From an uncultured Christensenellaceae bacterium (GTDB lineage Bacteria; Bacillota; Clostridia; Christensenellales; UBA3700): a stretch of 41,084 bases of DNA. Positions 15,950 through 25,401 of this stretch are shown one piece after another. The position numbers and the translations under genes were made by a program. Location of the stretch: assembly GCA_944383905.1 (NCBI GenBank), contig CALWRI010000015.1, positions 1-41,084 on the forward strand, in the 5' to 3' direction. The notes under the pieces are model-generated. The model had not been told where the DNA came from, made no database searches, and worked only from the letters and a program-made list of their open reading frames with translations. Positions within the stretch are counted from its first letter, which is position 1. Every line of letters starts with the position of its first letter.

Positions 15950-18538
15950 CTATTTCAAAGCCTTTTTAACGAGTTCGCCCAGCACGTTGAGCGCCTGTAT
16001 CGGTGACATATTGTTGACGTCGAGTTCTTTGAGCTGTCCTATGATCTCGTTTTGTTCCATCATGTCCACCATATCGGGCACGCGCGATTCCGTTTTTGCG
16101 ACTCTGGACTTGTGCGCGTCGTTTTCGAGTTCTTTCGAAACCGCTCTCGCTCTCGCAATGACTTTTTGCGGTAAGCCCGCGAGCTTTGCGACTTCTATGC
16201 CGAAACTCTTGTTCGTGCCGCCTCTCATGATCTTGTGAAGGAATATTATGCCCTTGTCCCTCTCCGCCGCGACGATCTTGTAATTTACCGCGCCTTCGAG
16301 ATTGCCCTCAAGTTCGGTCAACTCGTGGAAATGCGTCGAGAAAAGAGTTTTGCAACGTATTCTCGCAGTTACGTCTTCGAGTACCGCTTTCGCGATCGAC
16401 AAGCCGTCGAAAGTCGAAGTTCCTCTGCCTATCTCGTCAAGGATAAGAAGACTGCGCATCGTCGCGTTCTGAAGTATCGTGGCGACTTCGACCATCTCCA
16501 CCATAAACGTGCTCTGACCGTATGCGAGATCGTCGCTCGCTCCTATTCTCGTGAAGATCCTGTCCGTGATGGAGATCTGCGCGGACTTTGCGGGGACGAA
16601 ACAACCGACGTGAGCCATAAACACTATCAAAGCGACCTGCCTCATATATGTGCTCTTGCCCGCCATATTGGGCCCCGTGATTATCATGGTCCTGTTCTGG
16701 TAACAGTCGAGCTCAGTGTCGTTGGGGACGAATTCGTCCGATTTCATAAGCGCTTCCACGACCGGATGCCTGCCGCCTTTTATGCTTATACCTTCGATTG
16801 TGTCGTTGATTACGGGTTTGCAGTAATTGCCCGCCGCGGAAAGTTTCGCAAACGACAAAAGCGTATCGGTCACGGCAACCGCTCTTGCCGTGGATTGCAG
16901 CATGGGAATGACTTTGAGCATCTGCAATTTGATCTGTTCGAACAGAGCGAGTTCGAGTTTGACGCTCTTTTCGACTGCGCCGAGGATCTTGTCCTCAATT
17001 TCCTTGAGCTCTTCGGTGATATATCTTTCTCCCGTCGTCAAAGTCTGCTTGCGGACATATCTGAAAGGCACTTTGTCCACGTTACCCTTGCTGACTTCTA
17101 TGTAATATCCGAAGACTTTGTTGTAACCGACCTTAAGATTTTTTATCCCGGTCGCCTCTTTCTCGTCGTTTTCGAGTTTTGCGAGCCAGCTCTTGCCGTC
17201 AGTATTGGCGTTGCGGTAACCGTCGAGCTCTTCGCTGTAACCTTTGCGGATAAAACCGCCGTCCTTGGTGAGCGCGGGCGGATTGTCGTCCAGCATATCG
17301 CACAGCATGTTGTATTCGCTCTCAAGCTCGAACATATTTTCTTCGAGTGAGACAAGAAGCGGATTTTTGCACGTTTTGAGAGTGGATTTAATAAATGGCA
17401 TCACTTCGAGAGACTGTCTTATCGCAATAAAGTCTCTCGGAGACGGATTGCCGTATACGAGCTTTGTCGAAAGCCTTTCGAGATCTTTTACGAGCCCCAG
17501 AGTTTCGTCGAGATTGCTCCTCACTTTGCCAGAAGAAATCAGTTCTTCAACCGCGTCAAGACGGCTGTTTATCTCTTTTTCGTCTCTCAACGGCTGTTCG
17601 AGCCAGCGTCGCAGATTGCGCGCGCCCATAGAAGTTCTCGTCTTGTCCATGACCTTAAGCAAAGTTGCTCTCGACGAGCCGTCTCGTGCGTTCTGCGTTA
17701 TCTCGAGATTGCGCCGCGCAGTCGAATCGAGCACCATATAGCGTTCGTTGCGGACGTATCTCAACCCCGATATATGCGAAAGCGCTCTCTTTTGAGTCTC
17801 CTTGAGATATGTGCAAAGCGCTCCCGATGCCATTATGCAGGTCTTCTTGTCCTTGATCTCGAACATATCGAGGCTTGACACTTCAAACTGCTCCTTCAGA
17901 GCCTTTTCGGCGTTTGAAAGCTCAAAGCTCCACTCGTTGTGGTTCTGAAATTTCGGCAATTTCGAAAGTCTCATCTGCGATACGTTATGCGTGAGCGCAA
18001 GCGTTTCTCCGTTGCAGATTATCTCTGCGGGAACGATAGTTGCAAGCGCGTCTTCTATCGAAGAAAAATCGTCGAGATCCTTTTCGAGAGTGTTGAATTC
18101 ACCCGTGGAAACGTCAGCCCACGCAAGCGCGAATTTGTTTTTGTGCGTCGCTATCGAAACGAGATAATTGTTCTTCTTGTCGTCGAGAATATCGTCCTCT
18201 ATTACCGTGCCGGGAGTTATGACTCTGATAACGTCGCGCTCGAGCATACCTTTGCTCTCTTCGGGCGAAGTAAGCTGCTCGCATATGGCGACTTTATAGC
18301 CTGCGGAGATCAGCTTTGAGATGTATCCGTCGACGGCGTGATACGGCACGCCGCACATCGGCGCGCGATGCTCGAGTCCGCAATCCCTGCCCGTGAGAGT
18401 CAGATCGAGGATCTCGCTTGCCAGCTTTGCGTCGTCGAAAAACATCTCGTAAAAATCGCCCAGCCTGAAAAGCAAAATCGCGTCTTTGTAATTCTCTTTT
18501 ACAGAGAGATAATATTTCATCATCGGTGAAAGCGCCAT
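15950..18538 (-). CDS. mutS: DNA mismatch repair protein MutS
   Basis: An 862-residue mismatch-recognition ATPase of normal length. The N-terminal recognition domain has the Phe-x-Glu wedge (F29-Y30-E31 in RLGDFYEMFF). The connector, lever and clamp regions follow. The C-terminal ATPase has GPNMAGKST (Walker A, about residue 600), then DELGRGTSTFDG-type Walker B/signature (here LILDEIGRGTSTFDGLSIA) and the STHFHEL switch. GGAGG lies in the end of miaB, seven bases before the ATG; the miaB stop is at 18540-18542. MutL follows directly. Confidence 0.98.
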   Translation of the reverse strand: MALSPMMKYYLSVKENYKDAILLFRLGDFYEMFFDDAKLASEILDLTLTGRDCGLEHRAPMCGVPYHAVDGYISKLISAGYKVAICEQLTSPEESKGMLERDVIRVITPGTVIEDDILDDKKNNYLVSIATHKNKFALAWADVSTGEFNTLEKDLDDFSSIEDALATIVPAEIICNGETLALTHNVSQMRLSKLPKFQNHNEWSFELSNAEKALKEQFEVSSLDMFEIKDKKTCIMASGALCTYLKETQKRALSHISGLRYVRNERYMVLDSTARRNLEITQNARDGSSRATLLKVMDKTRTSMGARNLRRWLEQPLRDEKEINSRLDAVEELISSGKVRSNLDETLGLVKDLERLSTKLVYGNPSPRDFIAIRQSLEVMPFIKSTLKTCKNPLLVSLEENMFELESEYNMLCDMLDDNPPALTKDGGFIRKGYSEELDGYRNANTDGKSWLAKLENDEKEATGIKNLKVGYNKVFGYYIEVSKGNVDKVPFRYVRKQTLTTGERYITEELKEIEDKILGAVEKSVKLELALFEQIKLQMLKVIPMLQSTARAVAVTDTLLSFAKLSAAGNYCKPVINDTIEGISIKGGRHPVVEALMKSDEFVPNDTELDCYQNRTMIITGPNMAGKSTYMRQVALIVFMAHVGCFVPAKSAQISITDRIFTRIGASDDLAYGQSTFMVEMVEVATILQNATMRSLLILDEIGRGTSTFDGLSIAKAVLEDVTARIRCKTLFSTHFHELTELEGNLEGAVNYKIVAAERDKGIIFLHKIMRGGTNKSFGIEVAKLAGLPQKVIARARAVSKELENDAHKSRVAKTESRVPDMVDMMEQNEIIGQLKELDVNNMSPIQALNVLGELVKKALK

Positions 18539-18539
18539 A

Positions 18540-19862
18540 TCATTCCTCCGTCTCGCCGAATAGCGATGCCGATTGCGAACGGTTTATCCTGACGTTGCAA
18601 AATTGTCCTATCGATTCCTTTCCTCCGGGGAAAGTTACGAGTCTGCCGCTGTCCGTCCTGCCGCAGACGCAACCTTTTTTCGTCGGGGAAAAATCCTCGC
18701 AGAGCACTTCAAACACTTTGTTTTCGTATTCTTTCGACAATTCTTTGGTTATCCTGTTCTGTGCCTCTATGAGTCGCATGATCCTGTCTTTCGCAACGAG
18801 CGGATCGACCTGGGGCATCTTCGCCGCTGGAGTACCCTTTCTGACCGAATAAACAAACGTGAAGGCGTTGCTGTATCTGACTTTCTCGACCATGTCGAGA
18901 GTGTCGAGAAAATCGCTCTCTTCCTCATACGGAAATCCCACCATAAGATCGGTCGTTATGCCGCAGTCGGGTAATTTCTCGCGGATAGCCGCTATCGTGT
19001 CGAGATAATAACTCCTCGTATAATGCCTGTTCATCAGCTTGAGTATCTTGTCCGACCCCGACTGCACGGGCAGATGGATGTTGTTGCATATATTGGGATA
19101 TTCTGCGATCACGTCGATCAGCCTGCGGTTGAAATCCTTTGGATGCGACGTCATGAACCGTATGCGGTGTTTGCCGTCGATTTTGGCGAGATCTTCGAGA
19201 AGTTGCGCAAAACCGTACTCTCCGCCGTATATATCGTTGCCGTAAGAATTGACGTTTTGTCCGAGAAGTGTTATCTCCTTGTATCCCTCGTCGACGAGCC
19301 GTCTGAACTCGTCCGTGACCGCTTCTTTCGTGCGGCTTCTTTCCCTTCCTCTGACGTATGGAACGATGCAGTATGTGCAGAAGTTGTTGCAGCCGTACAT
19401 TATGTTGAGCCAGGCGTTTGTGCCGCTCGTGCGGAAAAACGTCTCGTTTTCGTTCACGGCGGGCTTTTCTTCGGTATTTATATCGACGAATTTTGCGCGG
19501 CTCGCCGCGACCGAAGGGATATAACTCTCGAGCAAAGCGAGATTAGACGTGCCGAGGACTATGTCAACAAACGGGAATTTTTCACGGAGCGCCCTGCCTG
19601 CGCCGTCCTGCTGGGTCATACAACCGACGACCGCGACGATCATGTCGGGGTTTTTCTTCTTTTCAGTCTTCAGCATACCGATATGCCCCATCGCCTTGCG
19701 CTCCGCATTGTCGCGGATACAGCAAGTGTTGAAAACCACGACGTCGGCAGGCTCGTCGCCGTTTGCCTGCATATATCCCAATTTTGTAAGAATGCCCGCG
19801 ATCTTTTCGGATTCGTGGACGTTCATCTGACATCCGTAAGTAATAATCCTGTATTTTTGCAT
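18540..19862 (-). CDS. miaB: tRNA-2-methylthio-N6-dimethylallyladenosine synthase
   Basis: A 440-residue radical-SAM methylthiotransferase that turns i6A37 into ms2i6A37. The UPF0004 N-terminal domain binds the auxiliary iron-sulfur cluster (TYGCQMNVHESE, FNTCCIRDNAE, GCMTQ). The radical-SAM triad is CNNFCTYC in the middle. The C-terminus is a TRAM RNA-binding domain (DSGRLVTF...). The start is ATG 19862, which begins MQKYRIITYGCQ like other MiaB proteins. There is no ribosome site, and a promoter -10 box ends six bases before the ATG, which suggests a leaderless message. A longer frame to 19931 would read into the divergent PBP gene and is rejected. First gene of the miaB-mutS-mutL-miaA-ynbB operon. 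Confidence 0.96.
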   Translation of the reverse strand: MQKYRIITYGCQMNVHESEKIAGILTKLGYMQANGDEPADVVVFNTCCIRDNAERKAMGHIGMLKTEKKKNPDMIVAVVGCMTQQDGAGRALREKFPFVDIVLGTSNLALLESYIPSVAASRAKFVDINTEEKPAVNENETFFRTSGTNAWLNIMYGCNNFCTYCIVPYVRGRERSRTKEAVTDEFRRLVDEGYKEITLLGQNVNSYGNDIYGGEYGFAQLLEDLAKIDGKHRIRFMTSHPKDFNRRLIDVIAEYPNICNNIHLPVQSGSDKILKLMNRHYTRSYYLDTIAAIREKLPDCGITTDLMVGFPYEEESDFLDTLDMVEKVRYSNAFTFVYSVRKGTPAAKMPQVDPLVAKDRIMRLIEAQNRITKELSKEYENKVFEVLCEDFSPTKKGCVCGRTDSGRLVTFPGGKESIGQFCNVRINRSQSASLFGETEE

Positions 19863-19868
19863 ATAACA

Positions 19869-19897
19869 ATTATACAAAATACCGTCGGAAAACTCAA
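19869..19897 (-). promoter_or_regulatory. Promoter of miaB operon, start predicted on the ATG
   Basis: On the minus strand TTGAGT (19897-19892), 17 bp, TATAAT (19874-19869), TGTTAT, ATG (19862). Initiation usually occurs about seven bases after the -10, that is at the A of the start codon. Confidence 0.8.
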
Positions 19898-19921
19898 ACA
19901 AAAAGTAGGTAAATAATAAAT

Positions 19922-22177
19922 ATGCGTGCAAATATTAAAAATAAAAAGTCTTTTGCAAAAAAATTCACAGCCGCCGTCGCGATAAGCGCGGCAGTCGTAC
20001 TCTTTTTCGCTATAATGACAATTGTGGGGCTAGTGATATACATGAACGCGGACGTTGATATAGACGAGAACGCACTCCTCTTCGAAAACTCACTTCCCGA
20101 CGTATACGACGATTGCGGCGATCTGACGGCATATTGCGCCGCAAGCCGGTCCGACACCCCGATCGATCAGATACCAAAACATCTCAAAGACGCGTTCGTC
20201 GCGCTCGAAGACAAGAGATTTTACGATCATCACGGCGTGGATTATATCCGAATAATGGGCGCGTTCGTCGCGAATCTGAAAAGCGGCAGGCGCGCGCAGG
20301 GCGGCTCGACCATTACGCAGCAGATAGCGAAAAACGCCTTTTTAACAAGCGAAAAAAGCTTTTCGAGAAAACTCAAAGAAGCGAGGATCGCCGTATCTCT
20401 CGAAAGGAGAATGACAAAAGACGAGATCCTCGAAACCTATCTCAATATGCTCTATTTCGGCTCCGGAGAATACGGGGTCAAAAACGCCGCGCGCAGATTT
20501 TTCGGCTGCGAAGTAAGCGAACTCACGCTCGCTCAATCCGCAATGCTTGCGGGGATTGTGAAAAGTCCCACGAAATACAACCCGATCAACCATTACGACA
20601 ATGCGCTTTCCCGCTCCCGTCTCGTGCTTTCGCTAATGAAAGAACAAGGCAAAATCACCGATGAAGAATATTCGGCGGCGCTTTCTGAAGAAATAGCCGT
20701 TGCAGACGACAAAAGCGCGCTTGAACTCGACAAAACTTACGTTGTAAACGCGCTGGAAGAAGGTTGCAAGATACTCGGCGTCGACGAAAAAGAATTGAGA
20801 GCGAGAGGCTATCGCATCTACACATATCTGCGCCCCGAAAGGCAGGCGGAACTCAAAAAGACTGTCGACGACAAAAGCTATTACAGCGCAAAAGACGCTC
20901 TGTGCGCAGCGCTTGACGTCGATGTGGCAACGGGCGGGATACGCGCTGCTTATTCAACTTTTTCTGCAAATTTTTTTGATTTCAGGCGCCAGGCGGGATC
21001 TGTCCTCAAACCGCTCGTATGCTATGCTCCCGCCTTTGAATCGGGGCTTCTGTCTCCCGCAAGCGTCCTGACCGACGAACCTTGCGATTTCAACGGGTAT
21101 TCACCGAAAAACTACGGAGACAAATATTACGGCAAAGTGTCTGCACGCGAAGCGCTTGCATATTCTCTCAACGTCCCCGCAGTAGCCGTCTTGCAGTCGG
21201 TCGGAGTACAACGAGGTTACGACACTCTGAAAGAGCTCGGTTTTTCTCTTTCCGAAAACGACGACAACCTTTCGCTCGCGCTCGGAAGCACGTCCAACGG
21301 CACTTCTCTCTGCGAGCTGGCAACGGGATTTTCCACTCTCGCTAACGGAGGCGTTATGTCAAAAGCAACTTTTGTGAAACGCATCGAAGATCAGGACGGA
21401 AATACGGTTTACGACAACTCGAAAACAAAGCCGAAACGTGTATTTTCGCGCGAAAGCTGTTATCTCACGACCAATTCATTGATATACTGCGCAAAGAACG
21501 GAACGGCGAAAAAGCTCGCGTCGCTGCCCTTTCAGGTTGCTTCCAAAACGGGAACGGTAGCCGCCGGAGACGGAAATGCGGACGCATACGACGTCAGCTA
21601 TACAACTCGCGACTGCGTGCTCTTCTGGCAGGGATCGGAAAATTATGCAAATCCTTTGCCGTCAAACGTGACGGGAGGAGGGCTCCCCGCGCTGATGTGC
21701 AAGAATTATATGGCAAAGATCTGCGCTTCTCCAGAGGATTTTGAAATCCCGGACGGCATAACGCAACTTAAAATCGACAAGATAGCATACGAAAAAGGCG
21801 AGATCGTCTTGTCATCCGACTTTGCACCCGAAAAATTCGTAATAACGGAGATATTCGACGTTAAATTTGCGGATTTTGAAAAAAACGACTCTTTCGACTA
21901 TCCGAAAGCGATGTCTGTCGAAGCGCAGACAGTCGGAAACGAAGTCAGCATTTCTTTTACTTCCGACCCTCACCTGTGTTACAAAGTGATCAAAAAATCG
22001 CTTTTTGCGGACGACAGAATAATTCTCGACGTCAGAAACGAAGAAGGCAACGTAAAAATCACAGACAAAGCCGACGGTCTTTTCGGTTACAACCGTTACG
22101 TCATCGTTCCGTACTATTTCGACGACAAAAACAGAGAGACGATCGGCGAAATATACCAGATTCCTGTCGGCTGGTGA
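19922..22177 (+). CDS. Class A penicillin-binding protein (PBP1-type)
   Basis: A 751-residue bifunctional peptidoglycan synthase, membrane-anchored by one helix at about 15-41. The glycosyltransferase domain (about 65-235) has catalytic E96 in ALEDKRFYDHHG and GGSTITQQIAKN near 128-138. The transpeptidase domain has S360-x-x-K363 (AGSVLKP), S415-L-N and K542-T-G. It polymerises lipid II and cross-links peptides outside the membrane. The C-terminal 130 residues (after about 620) look like an Ig-type beta domain. AGTAGGT lies 11 bases before the ATG. It is divergent from miaB with only 59 bp between start codons; no clear promoter for this gene was found in that gap. Confidence 0.95.
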   Translation: MRANIKNKKSFAKKFTAAVAISAAVVLFFAIMTIVGLVIYMNADVDIDENALLFENSLPDVYDDCGDLTAYCAASRSDTPIDQIPKHLKDAFVALEDKRFYDHHGVDYIRIMGAFVANLKSGRRAQGGSTITQQIAKNAFLTSEKSFSRKLKEARIAVSLERRMTKDEILETYLNMLYFGSGEYGVKNAARRFFGCEVSELTLAQSAMLAGIVKSPTKYNPINHYDNALSRSRLVLSLMKEQGKITDEEYSAALSEEIAVADDKSALELDKTYVVNALEEGCKILGVDEKELRARGYRIYTYLRPERQAELKKTVDDKSYYSAKDALCAALDVDVATGGIRAAYSTFSANFFDFRRQAGSVLKPLVCYAPAFESGLLSPASVLTDEPCDFNGYSPKNYGDKYYGKVSAREALAYSLNVPAVAVLQSVGVQRGYDTLKELGFSLSENDDNLSLALGSTSNGTSLCELATGFSTLANGGVMSKATFVKRIEDQDGNTVYDNSKTKPKRVFSRESCYLTTNSLIYCAKNGTAKKLASLPFQVASKTGTVAAGDGNADAYDVSYTTRDCVLFWQGSENYANPLPSNVTGGGLPALMCKNYMAKICASPEDFEIPDGITQLKIDKIAYEKGEIVLSSDFAPEKFVITEIFDVKFADFEKNDSFDYPKAMSVEAQTVGNEVSISFTSDPHLCYKVIKKSLFADDRIILDVRNEEGNVKITDKADGLFGYNRYVIVPYYFDDKNRETIGEIYQIPVGW

Positions 22178-22291
22178 TTGTTACAAAATAAGTCGTTTTT
22201 TAGAATAATTCTAAATTAAACCGATTTTTATAATAATAAATGAAACGTCTTGTTGAGATTATTTAGCGTTTGAAACGATCTTTTTAACGAA

Positions 22292-22320
22292 AAAACCGCC
22301 TTTTCAGGCGGTTTTCGTTT
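22292..22320 (+). terminator. Terminator after the class A PBP gene
   Basis: AAAACCGCC-TTTTCA-GGCGGTTTT followed by CGTTT. A runs upstream mean it could also work leftward. Confidence 0.85.
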
Positions 22321-22461
22321 GATCCATTCTGCTGACTATATTAAAATGTTATTTTCAGATGATACAAATAATCTTTTCCTGTGATATATTCAACGTGGTA
22401 AAGCGTCAAAATATTTACTTTCCCGCTTTCGTTCCGATCTTAAACGCTTGAAACGATCGTC

Positions 22462-22502
22462 AAACGAGAATCTGACTGCCGAAAGACAATGAGTTCTCGT
22501 TT
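22462..22502 (-). terminator. Possible terminator hairpin after thiI
   Basis: AAACGAGAA and TTCTCGTTT form a nine-pair stem directly after the thiI stop. The loop is long (23 bases) and the T tract short, so its strength is doubtful. Confidence 0.4.
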
Positions 22503-23678
22503 TCAGTTTTCGGGTTTGAGTTCGATAATTTCGATATTCGAGATCGCCTGTTCGACAAGCGCTTCGAGTCCGTCGATTTTAGCCTGCTCCTTCTTCGCTA
22601 TGTCGAGCGAAGGCTTTATCACGGGGTTTTTGGGCAAAAACACAGTGCAGCAATCCTGATAAGGCAGCTCGCTCAACTTGTACGTCCCGATCTTCTCTGC
22701 CGTCTGCATTATTTCGTATTTATCCATGCCGATAAGCGGTCTGAATACGGGAAGCCCCTGTACGGCGTCGTTCGTTACGGTAAGACTCTGCAACGTCTGG
22801 CTTGCGACCTGCCCGAGACTTTCGCCCGTTATCAACGCGCCGCAACCGTTTGACCGTGCGACTCTCTCCGCTATGTCGATCATGATGCGACGCATTATCG
22901 TTATCATATAGTCTGCGCGGCATTTTTCGTGAATTGCAAACTGTATTTCGGTAAAAGGCACGACAAACAGCTTTATTTTGCCCGCATAGCGCGTGAGCAC
23001 CTGCGCGAGATCGACGACTTTCTGCTTTGCCTGTTCGCTTGTATACGGAAAACTGTGATAATGCACGGCGCAAAGCTCCATGCCCCTTCTCGCCATTCTG
23101 TAACCCGCGACGGGAGAATCGAAACCGCCGCTCAAAAGCAACATTCCCTTGCCCGAACAGCCCACCGGCATACCCTGCGCACACTCCTCGACCCCGCTGA
23201 ACACATAAGAATAGCCTTTTTCTCTTATGTCGACCTTGATTTCGAGCGCGGGTCTGTGCAGGTTTACCTTGTAGCCTTTGCGTCTCTGCAATATGTACGC
23301 GCCCACGTCCGCGCCTATCTGCGCGGAATTTTTGTCGAGCGACTTATCCGCACGGTTTACGCTAACGCGAAACGTCGTCTCGACGTCGGGAGCGTATTCG
23401 AGCGCCGCTTCGTTGATAGAATCGTAATCCGTCCTGACCTTCGTTGCCACACTCAAAGAATGAAGTCCGAAGACCTCTTTCATTCTCCTAACGATCTCAT
23501 CGGTGAGTTCTTCGTCGTAATCTTCGATATAATATCTGTTCTGCGTTCTCAAAAACTCGCATTTGATGCCGTCGAGCTTGGCTTTTATGTTGTCGATAAG
23601 CAACTTTTCAAAGTAGCTTTTGTTTCTTCCTTTCAAAAAGATTTCGCCGTAACGCAGCAATATCACTTTGCTTTTCAT
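22503..23678 (-). CDS. thiI: tRNA 4-thiouridine synthase ThiI (no rhodanese domain)
   Basis: A 391-residue enzyme that makes 4-thiouridine at U8 of tRNA and, in some species, supports thiazole synthesis. An N-terminal ferredoxin-like segment and THUMP domain (about 1-165) bind tRNA. The PP-loop SGGFDS at 183-188 adenylates the target uridine. The E. coli protein carries a C-terminal rhodanese domain; this one ends after the PP-loop domain, as in Bacillus, where a dedicated cysteine desulfurase supplies sulfur directly. The gene for such a desulfurase is immediately upstream (one base between stop and ATG), which fits. AGGAG lies upstream of the ATG. Confidence 0.95.
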   Translation of the reverse strand: MKSKVILLRYGEIFLKGRNKSYFEKLLIDNIKAKLDGIKCEFLRTQNRYYIEDYDEELTDEIVRRMKEVFGLHSLSVATKVRTDYDSINEAALEYAPDVETTFRVSVNRADKSLDKNSAQIGADVGAYILQRRKGYKVNLHRPALEIKVDIREKGYSYVFSGVEECAQGMPVGCSGKGMLLLSGGFDSPVAGYRMARRGMELCAVHYHSFPYTSEQAKQKVVDLAQVLTRYAGKIKLFVVPFTEIQFAIHEKCRADYMITIMRRIMIDIAERVARSNGCGALITGESLGQVASQTLQSLTVTNDAVQGLPVFRPLIGMDKYEIMQTAEKIGTYKLSELPYQDCCTVFLPKNPVIKPSLDIAKKEQAKIDGLEALVEQAISNIEIIELKPEN

Positions 23679-23679
23679 T

Positions 23680-24822
23680 TCAGATTCTCCTGTATTTTCC
23701 GAGCGCTTTCACGCCCTCTTCAAGCGCGTCGACGAGAGCTTCGACGTCGCTTTGGGTATTGGTTTCGCAAAAACTTATCCTCAACGTGCCTTCCGCAAAC
23801 GCACCTTTGAGCCCGAGCGCTTTGGGGATCCTTTCCGCGGCTTTTCTGGACGAGCAAGCGCTTCCCGTACCGACAATGATACCCTTGCTTTCGAGATAAT
23901 GCAATATCACCTCTCCGCGCAGACCGTCAAAAGAAAAACTGACAATGTGAGAACAACTGTGCTCTTCGTCCGTGTTTATCCTTACAAGACTGCCGAAACG
24001 CTCTTTGAGCGCGTTGAGAAGATATTTCTGAAGGCGTTTCTGCGATACGAAATTTTCGTCGGCACACTCCCGCATACGCTTTGCCGCATATCCGAACGCA
24101 CAGATCCCCGCGACGTTTTCCGTCCCCGAGCGCAGATTTCTCTCCTGTCCGCCGCCGTAAACGAAAGGTTGCAGATTGAGCTTTGGAGAGATATAAAGAG
24201 CGCCTATTCCTTTCGGCGCGTGAATCTTGTGCCCGCTCACAGAATAGAGATCGACGCCGAGGTCCTTTACCGAATAACTCAACTTGCAGAACGCCTGCAC
24301 GCCGTCGCTGTGGAACACCGCGTCGGGACAACGCTTTCTGACTTCTGCGCAAAGCGCCCTTATATCGTTGAGAGCGCCCGTTTCGTTGCAGACGTGCATT
24401 ACGGAAACGAGGACCACGTTTTCGTCGAGCATATCGACGAATTTGTCAAAAATAACTCTGCCGCACGCGTCGCAGGGAGCGATCTCAAGTTCGTATCCTC
24501 TGTCAGCAACCGCTTTTGCACAGTTGAATACAGCCGCGTGTTCCACCGCGGAAACGATTATCTTTCCCTTTTTTCTGCGGGGTCCGCAAGATAAAGCAAA
24601 GTTGTCCGCCTCGCTGCCCGAAGCGGCAAAAACAATCTCGTCCGCGTTGCATCCGAGCGCTTTCGCCACGTTTTCACGCGCGGTTCTTACCGCTTTTGCC
24701 GCGGACAGCGCAGGCGCGTAAAGCGCGGAAGGATTGAAAAACTCGTCGACCGCATACTTTTTGATTATATCGACGCATTCGGGAAACATCGCCGTGGTCG
24801 CGGCGTTGTCGAGATATATCAT
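23680..24822 (-). CDS. iscS: Cysteine desulfurase (NifS/IscS family, probable ThiI partner)
   Basis: A 380-residue PLP enzyme that removes sulfur from cysteine and carries it as a persulfide. It shows MIYLDNAATT at the start, H95 (VEHAAV), the Schiff-base lysine K199 (VSGHKIHAPKG), the cofactor-binding RSGTEN segment, and the catalytic cysteine C323 in GTGSACSSR. It is followed immediately by thiI, so by analogy with the nifZ-thiI pair of Bacillus it probably serves tRNA thiolation rather than general cluster assembly; no iscU or sufU is adjacent. The symbol is that of the broad family and nifZ may be the closer equivalent. GAGAGG lies five bases before the ATG. Confidence 0.9.
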   Translation of the reverse strand: MIYLDNAATTAMFPECVDIIKKYAVDEFFNPSALYAPALSAAKAVRTARENVAKALGCNADEIVFAASGSEADNFALSCGPRRKKGKIIVSAVEHAAVFNCAKAVADRGYELEIAPCDACGRVIFDKFVDMLDENVVLVSVMHVCNETGALNDIRALCAEVRKRCPDAVFHSDGVQAFCKLSYSVKDLGVDLYSVSGHKIHAPKGIGALYISPKLNLQPFVYGGGQERNLRSGTENVAGICAFGYAAKRMRECADENFVSQKRLQKYLLNALKERFGSLVRINTDEEHSCSHIVSFSFDGLRGEVILHYLESKGIIVGTGSACSSRKAAERIPKALGLKGAFAEGTLRISFCETNTQSDVEALVDALEEGVKALGKYRRI

Positions 24823-24924
24823 CTTAACCTCTCATTCTGCATTTTTCTTCGCATAATTCTATCACAGATAGACGATCCCCGCAAGCGTTCGCGCGCAAAT
24901 ATACGCGGAGGCGCAAAGCGTACT

Positions 24925-25401
24925 CTATCCGAGCTGTTTGCCGTAAAACGACAAGACGAGCGCGAGCATATAATCGTCGAACGCGAGCGCGTAATACTTC
25001 CCGTCGACCCTTATCACGCAAAGCCCCTCTTTCGGCTCGTAAACGTAAAGTTTTTCGGCGTTGGCAAGTAGCTCCGCGTTTTTGCCGTCGTCCGCGCAAT
25101 ATATCTCAAAATCGCCGCCGAGACAAAACAGCGTTTCTTTCTTGTGAGGATAAATCTTCGTCACGACGAGACCGTCCTTGAAGACGTATTTTATCTCAAA
25201 AGTCATAGACTGCGTGGGCAGTCGCAGAGCGAGCGTCAGCACGATTCCGACGGCGACAAATACAAAATCGACGTAATGTCCCAAAACAGCGGAGACAAGA
25301 AACGCGACGTCGAAAATATCTATCCCGATCGCGAGCACGAGAAACGCCGTTTTGAGCGGTTTTTTCTTGTCGAATACGAAATTGAGGACGTATGCGTTCA
25401 T
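24925..25401 (-). CDS. Small membrane protein of unknown function
   Basis: A 158-residue protein not recognised as a named family. Two adjacent hydrophobic helices at about 18-38 and 41-62 are followed by a mostly beta cytoplasmic-looking domain (about 70-158) containing VFKDGLVVTKIYPHKKE and a Tyr/Leu-rich C-terminus. ATG 25401 overlaps the mutS2 stop (ATGA), so it is co-translated with mutS2. A longer frame to 25470 only reads back into mutS2. About 100 bp separate it from the desulfurase gene. Position between mutS2 and the sulfur genes gives no strong hint of function. Confidence 0.75.
   Translation of the reverse strand: MNAYVLNFVFDKKKPLKTAFLVLAIGIDIFDVAFLVSAVLGHYVDFVFVAVGIVLTLALRLPTQSMTFEIKYVFKDGLVVTKIYPHKKETLFCLGGDFEIYCADDGKNAELLANAEKLYVYEPKEGLCVIRVDGKYYALAFDDYMLALVLSFYGKQLG

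Larger units (their letters stand above)
22178..22502. other. Intergenic region between convergent PBP and thiI genes
   Basis: AT-rich and without genes. It holds the PBP terminator at 22292-22320 and a second hairpin at 22462-22502 next to the thiI stop. TTGAAACGATC occurs twice (near 22270 and 22448), a short repeat of unknown meaning. Confidence 0.6.

Noticed and set aside
24824..25099. A 91-codon minus-strand frame of arginine-rich sequence
   Set aside because: It overlaps the small membrane protein gene in another frame and has no ribosome site.
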